Shown piece by piece: positions 47,101 through 58,967 of a stretch of DNA of 64,000 bases. This DNA is from Crataegus laevigata (lineage: Eukaryota; Streptophyta; Magnoliopsida; Rosales; Rosaceae): positions 20,861,501 through 20,925,500 of the forward strand of contig OY756945.1 of the NCBI GenBank assembly GCA_963580275.1. Direction: 5' to 3'. The translations under genes and the position numbers were made by a program. The notes below the pieces were generated by a model that saw only the letters and a list, made by a program, of their open reading frames with translations, made no database searches and had not been told where the DNA came from. The first letter of the stretch is position 1. Every line of letters starts with the position of its first letter.

Positions 47101-50100
47101 CAAAAAAGGCATTTGATCTTTTAAGGACTCGAGTTTAGCGTCCTAGTACTGTCTTATATGTGTTCATTTGTTTAAATTCAAAACTTGTCAAACTCACGCT
47201 CGTTTTATCCCATGATTGCTTAAAACCTTGTGAATAGACTCCAAATGAAAAAATAGTGTACTTTTGAAACAAAAGATGCATTTGATCTTTTGTGGACTCG
47301 TGTTTAGTGTTCTAGTAGTGTCTTATATGTGTTCATTTGTTTAAATTCCAAACTTGTCAAACTCACGCCCGTTTTATTCCACGATTGCTTAAAACCTTGT
47401 GAATAGACTCCAAATGAAAAAATAGTGTACTTTTGAAACAAAAAAACCGTTTGATCTTTTAAGGACTCGAGTTTAGCGTCCTAGTAGTGTCTTATATGTG
47501 TTCATTTGTTTAAATTCAAAACTTGTCAAACTCATGCTCGTTTTATCCAATGATTGCTTAAAGCCTTGTGAATAGACTCCAAATGAAAAAATAGTGTACT
47601 TTTGAAACAAAAAAAGCATTTGATCTTTTAGGGACTCGTGTTTAGTGTCCTAGTAGTGTCTTATATGTGTTCATTTGTTTAAATTCAAAACTTGTCAAAC
47701 TCACGCTCGTTTTATCCAACGATTGCTTAAAACCTTGTGAATAGACTCCAAATAAAAAAATAGTGTACTTTTGAAAGAAAAAAATCATTTCATCTTTTAA
47801 GGACTCGAGTTTAGCGTCCTAGTAGTGTCTTATATGTGTTCATTTGTTTACATTCAAAACTTGTCAAACTCATGCTCGTTTTATCCAACGATTGCTTAAA
47901 ACCTTGTGAATAGACTCCAAATGAAAAAATAGTGTACTTTTGAAACAAAAAAAGCATTTGATCTTTTAAGGACTCGAGTTTAGCGTCCTAGTAGTGTCTT
48001 ATATGTGGTCATTTGTTTAAATTCAAAACTTGTCAAACTCACGCTCGTTTTATCCCACGATTGCTTAAAACCTTGTGAATACACTCAAAATGAAAAAAAA
48101 GTGTACTTTTGAAACAAAAGAAGCGTTTGATCTTTTAAGGACTCGTGTTTACCATCCTAGTAGTGTCTTATACGTGTTCATTTGTTTAAATTGAAAAGCT
48201 TGTCAAACTCATGCTCGTTTTATCCCACAAATGCGTAAAATCGTGCAAATAGACCAAAAATGAAAAAATAGTGTACTTTTGAAACAAAAAAGGCATTTGA
48301 TCTTTTAAGGACTCGAGTTTAGCGTCCTAGTACTGTCTTATATGTGTTCATTTGTTTAAATTCAAAACTTGTCAAACTCACGCTCGTTTTATCCCATGAT
48401 TGCTTTAAACCTTGTGAATAGACTCTAAATGAAAAAATAGTGTACTTTTGAAACAAAAGATGCATTTGATCTTTTGTGGACTCGTGTTTAGTGTCCTAGT
48501 AGTGTCTTATATGTTGTCATTTGTTTAAATTCCATACTTGTCAAACTCACGCTCGTTTTATTCCATGATTGCTTAAAACCTTGTGAATAGACTCCAAATG
48601 AAAAAATAGTGTACTTTTGAAACAAAAAAACCGTTTGATCTTTTAAGGACTCGAGTTTAGCGTCCTAGTAGTGTCTTATATGTGTTCATTTGTTTAAATT
48701 CAAAACTTGTCAAACTCATGCTCGTTTTATCCAATGATTGCTTAAAGCCTTGTGAATAGACTCCAAATGAAAAAATAGTGTACTTTTGAAACAAAAAGGC
48801 ATTTGATCTTTTAAGGACTCGAGTTTAGCGTCCTAGTAGTGTCTTATATGTGGTCATTTGTTTAAATTCAAAACTTGTCAAACTCACGCTCGTTTTATCC
48901 CACGGTTTCTTAAAACCTTGTGAATACACTCCAAATGAAAAAAAAGTGTACTTTTGAAACAAAAGAAGCGTTTGATCTTTTAAGGACTCGTGTTTACCAT
49001 CCTAGTAGTGTCTTATACGTGTTCATTTGTTTAAATTGAAAAGCTTGTCAAACTCATGCTCGTTTTATCCCACAAATGCGTAAAATCGTGCAAATAGACC
49101 AAAAATGAAAAAATAGTGTACTTTTGAAACAAAAAAGGCATTTGATCTTTTAAGGACTCGAGTTTAGCGTCCTAGTACTGTCTTATATGTGTTCATTTGT
49201 TTAAATTCAAAACTTGTCAAACTCACGCTCGTTTTATCCCATGATTGCTTTAAACCTTGTGAATAGACTCTAAATGAAAAAATAGTGTACTTTTGAAACA
49301 AAAGATGCATTTGATCTTTTGTGGACTCGTGTTTAGTGTCCTAGTAGTGTCTTATATGTTGTCATTTGTTTAAATTCCATACTTGTCAAACTCACGCTCG
49401 TTTTATTCCATGATTGCTTAAAACCTTGTGAATAGACTCCAAATGAAAAAATAGTGTACTTTTGAAACAAAAAAACCGTTTGATCTTTTAAGGACTCGAG
49501 TTTAGCGTCCTAGTAGTGTCTTATATGTGTTCATTTGTTTAAATTCAAAACTTGTCAAACTCATGCTCGTTTTATCCAATGATTGCTTAAAGCCTTGTGA
49601 ATAGACTCCAAATGAAAAAATAGTGTACTTTTGAAACAAAAAGGCATTTGATCTTTTAAGGACTCGAGTTTAGCGTCCTAGTAGTGTCTTATATGTGGTC
49701 ATTTGTTTAAATTCAAAACTTGTCAAACTCACGCTCGTTTTATCCCACGGTTTCTTAAAACCTTGTGAATACACTCCAAATGAAAAAAAAGTGTACTTTT
49801 GAAACAAAAGAAGCGTTTGATCTTTTAAGGACTCGTGTTTACCATCCTAGTAGTGTCTTATACGTGTTCATTTGTTTAAATTGAAAAGCTTGTCAAACTC
49901 ATGCTCGTTTTATCCCACAAATGCGTAAAATCGTGCAAATAGACCCCAAATGAAAAAATAGTGTACTTTTGAAACAAAAAAGGCATTTGATCTTTTAAGG
50001 ACTCGAGTTTAGCGTCCTAGTACTGTCTTATATGTGTTCCTTTGTTTAAATTCAAAACTTGTCCAACTCACGCTCGTTTTATCCCAGGATTACTTAAAAC

Positions 50101-53100
50101 CTTGTGAATAGACTCCAAATGAAAATATAGTGTACTTTTGAAACAAAAGATGCATTTGATCTTTTGTGGACTCGTGTTTAGTGTTCTAGTAGTGTCTTAT
50201 ATGTATTCATTTGTTTAAATTCCAAACTTGTCAAACTCACGCCCGTTTTATTCCATGATTGCTTAAAACCTTGTGAATAGACTCCAAATGAAAAAATAGT
50301 GTACTTTTGAAACAAAAAAACCGTTTGATCTTTTAAGGACTCGAGTTTAGCGTCCTAGTAGTGTCTTATATGTGTTCATTTGTTTAAATTCAAAACTTGT
50401 CAAACTCATGCTCGTTTTATCCAATGATTGCTTAAAGCCTTGTGAATAGACTCCAAATGAAAAAATAGTGTACTTTTGAAACAAAAAAAGCATTTGATCT
50501 TTTAGGGACTCGTGTTTAGTGTCCTAGTAGTGTCTTATATGTGTTCATTTGTTTAAATTCAAAACTTGTCAAACTCACGCTCGTTTTATCCAACGATTGT
50601 TTAAAACCTTGTGAATAGACTCCAAATAAAAAAATAGTGTACTTTTGAAAGAAAAAAATCATTTCATCTTTTAAGGACTCGAGTTTAGCGTCCTAGTAGT
50701 GTCTTATATGTGTTCATTTGTTTAAATTCAAAACTTGTCAAACTCACGCTCGTTTTATCCAACGATTGTTTAAAACCTTGTGAATAGACTCCAAATGAAA
50801 AAATAGTGTACTTTTGAAACAAAAAAAGCGTTTGATCTTTTAAGGACTCGAGTTTAGCGTCCTAGTAGTGTCTTATATGTGGTCATTTGTTTAAATTCAA
50901 AACTTGTCAAACTCACGCTCGTTTTATCCCACGATTGCTTAAAACCTTGTGAATACACTCCAAATGAAAAAAAAGTGTACTTTTGAAACAAAAGAAGCGT
51001 TTGATCTTTTAAGGACTCGTGTTTACCATCCTAGTAGTGTCTTATACGTGTTCATTTGTTTAAATTGAAAAGCTTGTCAAACTCATGCTCGTTTTATCCC
51101 ACAAATGCGTAAAATCGTGCAAATAGACCCCAAATGAAAAAATAGTGTACTTTTGAAACAAAAAAGGCATTTGATCTTTTAAGGACACGAGTTTAGCGTC
51201 CTAGTACTGTCTTATATGTGTTCATTTGTTTAAATTCAAAACTTGTCAAACTCACGCTCGTTTTATCCCAGGATTACTTAAAACCTTGTGAATAGACTCC
51301 AAATGAAAAAATAGTGTACTTTTGAAACAAAAGATGCATTTGATCTTTTGTGGACTCGTGTTTAGTGTTCTAGTAGTGTCACATATGTGTTCATTTGTTT
51401 AAATTCCAAACTTGTCAAACTCACGCCCGTTTTATTCCATGATTGCTTAAAACCTTGTGAATAGACTCCAAATGAAAAACTAGTGTACTTTTGAAACAAA
51501 AAAACCATTTGATCTTTTAAGGACTCGAGTTTAACGTCCTAGTAGTGTCTTATATGTGTTCATTTGTTTAAATTCAAAACTTGTCAAACTCATCCTCGTT
51601 TTATCCAATGATTGCTTAAAGCCTTGTGAATAGACTCTAAATGAAAAAATAGTGTACTTTTGAAACAAAAAGGCATTTGATCTTTTAAGGACTCGAGTTT
51701 AGCGTCCTAGTTGTGCTATATATATGTTCATTTGTTTAAATTCAAAACTTGTCAAACTCACGCTCGTTTTATCACAGGATTGCTTTAAACCTTGTGAATA
51801 GACTCCAAATGAAAAAATAGTGTACCTTTCAAATAAAAGAAGCGTTTGATCTTTTAAGGGCTCGTGTTTACCATCCTAGTAGTGTCTTATATGTGTTCAT
51901 TTGTTTAAATTCAAAACTCGTCAAACTCACGCTCGTTTTATCCAACGATTGTTTAAAACCTTGTGAATAGACTCCAAATAAAAAAATAGTGTACTTTTGA
52001 AAAAAAAAAAGCATTTGATCTTTTAGGGACTCGAGTTTAGTGTCCTAGTAGTGTCTTATATGTGTTCATTTGTTTAAATTCAAAACTTGTCAAACTCACG
52101 CTCGTTTTATCCAACGATTGCTTAAAACCTTGTGAATAGACTCCAAATAAAAAAATAGTGTACTTTTGAAAGAAAAAAATCATTTCATCTTTTAAGGACT
52201 CGAGTTTAGCGTCCTAGTAGTGTCTTATATGTGTTCATTTGTTTAAATTCAAAACTTGTCAAACTCATGCTCGTTTTATCCAACGATTGCTTAAAACCTT
52301 GTGAATGGACTCCAAATGAAAAAATAGTGTACTTTTGAAACAAAAAAAGCATTTGATCTTTTAAGGACTCGAGTTTACCATCCTAGTAGTGTCTTATACG
52401 TGTTCATTTGTTTAAATTGAAAAGCTTGTCAAACTCATGCTCGTTTTATCCCACGAATACTTAAAATCGTGCAAATAGACTCCAAATGAAAAAATAGTGT
52501 ACTTTTGAAACAAAAAAAGCATTTGATCTTTTAAGGACTCGAGTTTAGCGTACTAGTAGTGTCTTATATGTGTTCATTTGTTTAAATTGAAAAGCTTGTC
52601 AAACTCATGCTCGTTTTATCCCACAAATGCGTAAAATCGTGCAAATAGACCCCAAATGAAAAAATAGTGTACTTTTGAAACAAAAAAGGCATTTGATCTT
52701 TTAAGGACTCGAGTTTAGCGTCCTAGTACTGTCTTATATGTGTTCATTTGTTTAAATTCAAAACTTGTCAAACTCACGCTCGTTTTATCCCAGGATTACT
52801 TAAAACCTTGTGAATAGACTCCAAATGAAAAAATAGTGTACTTTTGAAACAAAAGATGCATTTGATCTTTTGTGGACTCGTGTTTAGTGTTCTAGTAGTG
52901 TCTTATATGTGTTCATTTGTTTAAATTCCAAACTTGTCAAACTCACGCCCGTTTTATTCCATGATTGCTTAAAACCTTGTGAATAGACTCCAAATGAAAA
53001 AATAGTGTACTTTTGAAACAAAAAAACCATTTGATCTTTTAAGGACTCGAGTTTAGCGTCCTAGTAGTGTCTTATATGTGTTCATTTGTTTAAATTCAAA

Positions 53101-54217
53101 ACTTGTCAAACTCATGCTCGTTTTATCCAATGATTGCTTAAAGCCTTGTGAATAGACTCCAAATGAAAAAATAGTGTACTTTTGAAACAAAAAGGCATTT
53201 GATCTTTTAAGGACTCGAGTTTAGCGTCCTAGTAGTTTCTTATATATGTTCATTTGTTTAAATTCAAAACTTGTCAAACTCACGCTCGTTTTATCACAGG
53301 ATTGCTTAAAACGTTGTGAATAGACTCCAAATGAAAAAATAGTGTACCTTTCAAATAAAAGAAGCGTTTGATCTTTTAAGGGCTCGTGGTTACCATCCTA
53401 GTAGTGTCTTATATGTGTTCATTTGTTTAAATTCAAAAGCTTGTCAAACTCATGCTCGTTTTATCCCACAAATGCGTAAAATCGTGCAAATAGACTCCAA
53501 ATGAAAAAATAGTGTACTTTTGAAACAAAAAAAGCATTTGATCTTTTAGGGACTCGTGTTTAGTGTCCTAGTAGTGTCTTATATGTGTTCATTTGTTTAA
53601 ATTCAAAACTTGTCAAACTCACGCTCGTTTTATCCAACGATTGCTTAAAACCTTGTGAATAGACTCCAAATAAAAAAATAGTGTACTTTTGAAAGAAAAA
53701 AATCATTTCATCTTTTAAGGACTCGAGTTTAGCGTCCTAGTAGTGTCTTATATGTGTTCATTTGTTTAAATTCAAAACTTGTCAAACTCATGCTCGTTTT
53801 ATCCAACGATTGCTTAAAACGTTGTGAATAGACTCCAAATGAAAAAATAGTGTACTTTTGAAACAAAAAAAGCATTTGATCTTTTAAGGACTCGAGTTTA
53901 CCATCCTAGTAGTGTCTTATACGTGTTCATTTGTTTAAATTGAAAAGCTTGTCAAACTCATGCTCGTTTTATCCCAGGAATGCTAAAAATCGTGCAAATA
54001 GACTCCAAATGAAAAAATAGTGTACTTTTGAAACAAAAAAAGCATTTGATCTTTTAAGGACTCGAGTTTAGCGTACTAGTAGTGTCTTATATGTGTTCAT
54101 TTGTTTAAATTCAAAACTTGTCAAACTCATGCTCGTTTTATCCAACGATTGCTTAAAACCTTGTGAATAGACTCCAAATAAAAAAAATAGTGTACTTTTG
54201 AAACAAAAAAAGCATTT
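44106..54217. repeat. Mixed satellite with type C monomers spaced every 5-9 units
   Basis: The type C landmark CACAAATG occurs at 44843, 45859, 47042, 48226, 49071, 49916, 51100, 52622 and 53467. The spacings of 1016, 1183, 1184, 845, 845, 1184, 1522 and 845 bp are all close to multiples of 169 (6, 7, 7, 5, 5, 7, 9, 5). This is a higher-order pattern of five- and seven-monomer units. The two 845-bp units at about 48.2-49.9 kb are near-identical. A second variant, CACGGTTTCTTAAAACC, occurs near 45689, 46873, 48902 and 49747 with matching offsets. Confidence 0.8.
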
Positions 54218-55552
54218 GATCTTTTAAGGACTCGAGTTTAGCGTCCTAGTAGTGTCTTATATGTGTTCATTTGTTTAATTTCAAAACTTGTCAAACTCAC
54301 GCTCGTTTTATCCCATGATTGCTTCAAACCTTGTGAATACACTCCAAATAAAAAAAAAGTGTACTTTTGAAACAAAAGAAGCGTTTGATCTTTTAAGGAC
54401 TCGTGTTTACCATCCTAGTAGTGTCTTATATGTGTTCATTTGTTTAAATTCAAAAGCTTGTCAAACTCATGCTCGTTTTATCCCACAAATGCTTAAAATC
54501 GTGCAAATAGACCCCATATGAAAAAATAGTGTACTTTTGAAACAAAAAAGGCATTTGATCTTTTAAGGAATCGAGTTTAGCGTCCTAGTACTGTCTTATA
54601 TGTGTTCATTTGTGTAAATTCAAAACTTGTCAAACTCACGCTCGTTTTATCCCAGGATTACTTAAAACCTTGTGAATAGACTCCAAATGAAAAAATAGTG
54701 TACTTTTGAAACAAAAGATGCATTTGATCTTTTGTGGACTCGTGTTTAGTGTTCTAGTAGTGTCTTATATGTGTTCATTTGTTTAAATTCCAAACTTGTC
54801 AAACTCACGCCCGTTTTATCCCAGGATTACTTAAAACCTTGTGAATAGACTCCAAATGAAAAAATAGTGTACTTTTGAAACAAAAGATGCATTTGATCTT
54901 TTGTGGACTCGTGTTTGGTGTTCTAGTAGTGTCTTATATGTGTTCATTTGTTTAAATTCCAAACTTGTCAAACTCATGCTCGTTTTATCCAATGATTGCT
55001 TAAAGCCTTGTGAATAGACTCCAAATGAAAAAATAGTGTACTTTTGAAACAAAAAAAGCATTTGATCTTTTAGGGACTCGAGTTTAGTGTCCTAGTAGTG
55101 TCTTATATGTGTTCATTTGTTTAAATTCAAAACTTGTCAAACTCACGCTCGTTTTATCCAACGATGGCTTAAAACCTTGTGAATAGACTCCAAATAAAAA
55201 AATAGTGTACTTTTGAAAGAAAAAAATCATTTCATCTTTTAAGGACTCGAGTTTAGCGTCCTAGTAGTGTCTTATATGTGTTCATTTGTTTAAATTCAAA
55301 ACTTGTCAAACTCATGCTCGTTTTATCCAACGATTGCTTAAAACCTTGTGAATAGACTCCAAATGAAAAAATAGTGTACTTTTGAAACAAAAAAAGCATT
55401 TGATCTTTTAGGGACTCGTGTTTTATATGTGTTCATTTGTTTAAATTCAAAACTTGTCAAACTCACGCTCGTTTTATCCAACGATTGCTTAAAACCTTGT
55501 GAATAGACTCCAAATAAAAAAATAGTGTACTTTTGAAAGAAAAAAATCATTT
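54218..55552. repeat. 1335-bp satellite block, copy 1
   Basis: TAATTTCAAA at 54276 recurs at 55611, exactly 1335 bp later, and I see no difference between the copies. The block is eight monomers minus 18 bp plus one. One monomer has lost AGTGTCCTAGTAGTGTCT, leaving GTGTTTTATATGTG near 55420. Confidence 0.9.
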
Positions 55553-56887
55553 CATCTTTTAAGGACTCGAGTTTAGCGTCCTAGTAGTGTCTTATATGTG
55601 TTCATTTGTTTAATTTCAAAACTTGTCAAACTCACGCTCGTTTTATCCCATGATTGCTTCAAACCTTGTGAATACACTCCAAATAAAAAAAAAGTGTACT
55701 TTTGAAACAAAAGAAGCGTTTGATCTTTTAAGGACTCGTGTTTACCATCCTAGTAGTGTCTTATATGTGTTCATTTGTTTAAATTCAAAAGCTTGTCAAA
55801 CTCATGCTCGTTTTATCCCACAAATGCTTAAAATCGTGCAAATAGACCCCATATGAAAAAATAGTGTACTTTTGAAACAAAAAAGGCATTTGATCTTTTA
55901 AGGAATCGAGTTTAGCGTCCTAGTACTGTCTTATATGTGTTCATTTGTGTAAATTCAAAACTTGTCAAACTCACGCTCGTTTTATCCCAGGATTACTTAA
56001 AACCTTGTGAATAGACTCCAAATGAAAAAATAGTGTACTTTTGAAACAAAAGATGCATTTGATCTTTTGTGGACTCGTGTTTAGTGTTCTAGTAGTGTCT
56101 TATATGTGTTCATTTGTTTAAATTCCAAACTTGTCAAACTCACGCCCGTTTTATCCCAGGATTACTTAAAACCTTGTGAATAGACTCCAAATGAAAAAAT
56201 AGTGTACTTTTGAAACAAAAGATGCATTTGATCTTTTGTGGACTCGTGTTTGGTGTTCTAGTAGTGTCTTATATGTGTTCATTTGTTTAAATTCCAAACT
56301 TGTCAAACTCATGCTCGTTTTATCCAATGATTGCTTAAAGCCTTGTGAATAGACTCCAAATGAAAAAATAGTGTACTTTTGAAACAAAAAAAGCATTTGA
56401 TCTTTTAGGGACTCGAGTTTAGTGTCCTAGTAGTGTCTTATATGTGTTCATTTGTTTAAATTCAAAACTTGTCAAACTCACGCTCGTTTTATCCAACGAT
56501 GGCTTAAAACCTTGTGAATAGACTCCAAATAAAAAAATAGTGTACTTTTGAAAGAAAAAAATCATTTCATCTTTTAAGGACTCGAGTTTAGCGTCCTAGT
56601 AGTGTCTTATATGTGTTCATTTGTTTAAATTCAAAACTTGTCAAACTCATGCTCGTTTTATCCAACGATTGCTTAAAACCTTGTGAATAGACTCCAAATG
56701 AAAAAATAGTGTACTTTTGAAACAAAAAAAGCATTTGATCTTTTAGGGACTCGTGTTTTATATGTGTTCATTTGTTTAAATTCAAAACTTGTCAAACTCA
56801 CGCTCGTTTTATCCAACGATTGCTTAAAACCTTGTGAATAGACTCCAAATAAAAAAATAGTGTACTTTTGAAAGAAAAAAATCATTT
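55553..56887. repeat. 1335-bp satellite block, copy 2
   Basis: Exact-looking tandem copy of 54218-55552, including the same 18-bp deletion near 56755. The match fails near 56948, where TTTAAATTC replaces TTTAATTTC. The same deletion reappears singly near 58598, so that monomer variant is spreading. Confidence 0.9.
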
Positions 56888-58967
56888 CATCTTTTAAGGA
56901 CTCGAGTTTAGCGTCCTAGTAGTGTCTTATATGTGTTCATTTGTTTAAATTCAAAACTTGTCAAACTAATGCTCGTTTTATCCAACGATTGCTTAAAACC
57001 TTGTGAATAGACTCCAAATGAAAAAATAGTGTACTTTTGAAACAAAAAAAGCATTTGATCTTTTAAGGACTCGAGTTTGGCGTCCTAGTAGTGTCTTATA
57101 TGTGTTCATTTGTTTAAATTCAAAACTTGTCAAACTCACGCTCGTTTTATCCAACGATTGCTTAAAACCTTGTGAATAGACTCCAAAGGAAAAATAGTGT
57201 ACTTTTGAAACAAAAAAAGCATTTGATGTTTTAAGGACCCGAGTTTAGCGTCCTAGTAGTGTCTTATATGTGTTCATTTGTTTAAATTCAAAACTTGTCA
57301 AACTCACGCTCGTTTTATCCCACGATTGCTTAAAACCTTGTGAATACACTCCAAATGAAAAAAAAGTGTACTTTTGAAACAAAAGAAGCGTTTGATCTTT
57401 TAAGGACTCGTGTTTACTATCCTAGTAGTGGCTTATACGTGTTCATTTGTTTAAATTCCAAAGCTTGTCAAACTCATGCTCGTTTTATCCCACAAATGCG
57501 TAAAATCGTGCAAATAGACTCGAAATGAAAAAATAGTGTACTTTCAAAACAAAAAAAGCATTTGATCTTTTAAGGACTCGAGTTTAGCGTCCTAGTACTG
57601 TCTTATATGTGTTCATTTGTTTAAATTCAAAATTGTCAAACTCACGCTTGTTTTATCCCAGGATTACTTAAAACCTTGTGAATAGATTCCAAATAAAAAA
57701 ATAGTGTACTTTTGAAACAAAAAGGCATTTGATCTTTTAAGGACTCGAGTTTAGCGTCCTAGTAGTGTCTTATATGTGTTCATTTGTTTAAATTCAAAAC
57801 TTGTCAAACTCATGCTCGTTTTATCCAACGATTGCTTAAAACCTTGTGAATACACTCCAAATAAAAAAAATAGTGTACTTTTGAAACAAAAAAAGCATTT
57901 GATCTTTTAAGGACTCGAGTTTAGCGTCCTAGTAGTGTCTTATATGTGTTCATTTGTTTAATTTCAAAACTTGTCAAACTCATGCTCGTTTTATCCGACA
58001 AATGCTTAAAATCATGCAAATAGACCCCATATGAAAAAATAGTGTACTTTTGAAACAAAAAAGGCATTTGATCTTTTAAGGAATCGAGTTTAGCGTCCTA
58101 GTACTGTCTTATATGTGTTCATTTGTGTAAATTCAAAACTTGTCAAACTCACGCTCGTTTTATCCCAGGATTACTTAAAACCTTGTGAATAGACTCCAAA
58201 TGAAAAAATAGTGTACTTTTGAAACAAAAGATGCATTTGATCTTTTGTGGACTCGTGTTTAGTGTCCTAGTAGTGTCTTATATGTGTTCATTTGTTTGAA
58301 TTCCAAACTTGTCAAACTCACGCCCGTTTTATTCCATGATTGCTTAAAACCTTGTGAATAGACTCCAAATGAAAAAATAGTGTACTTTTGAAACAAAAAA
58401 ACCATTTGATCTTTTAAGGACTCGAGTTTAGCGTCCTAGTAGTGTCTTACATGTGTTCATTTGTTTAAATTCAAAACCTTGTCAAACTCATGCTCGTTTT
58501 ATCCCACAAATGCGTAAAATCGTGCAAATAGACTCCAAATGAAAAAATAGTGTACTTTTGAAACAAAAAAAGCATTTGATCTTTTAGGGACTCGTGTTTT
58601 ATATGTGTTCATTTGTTTAAATTCAAAACTTGTCAAACTCACGCTCGTTTTATCCAACGATTGCTTAAAACATTGTGAATAGACTCCAAATAAAAAAATA
58701 GTGTACTTTTGAAAGAAAAAAATCATTTCATCTTTTAAGGACCCGAGTTTAGCGTCCTAGTAGTGTCTTATATGTGTTCATTTGTTTAAATTCAAAACTT
58801 GTCAAACTCACGCTCGTTTTATCCAACGATTGCTTAAAACCTTGTGAATAGACTCCAAATAAAAAAAATAGTGTACTTTTGAAACAAAAAAAGCATTTGA
58901 TCTTTTAAGGACTCGAGTTTAGCGTCCTAGTAGTGTCTTATATGTGTTCATTTGTTTAATTTCAAAA
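56888..58967. repeat. Mixed satellite between the 1335- and 2899-bp blocks
   Basis: Type A and C monomers with more private changes than elsewhere: CCAAAGGAAAAATAG near 57184, CAAAATTGTC near 57628, GATTCCAAAT near 57685 and CCGACAAATGC near 57997. CACAAATG marks type C at 57491 and 58505. Confidence 0.75.
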
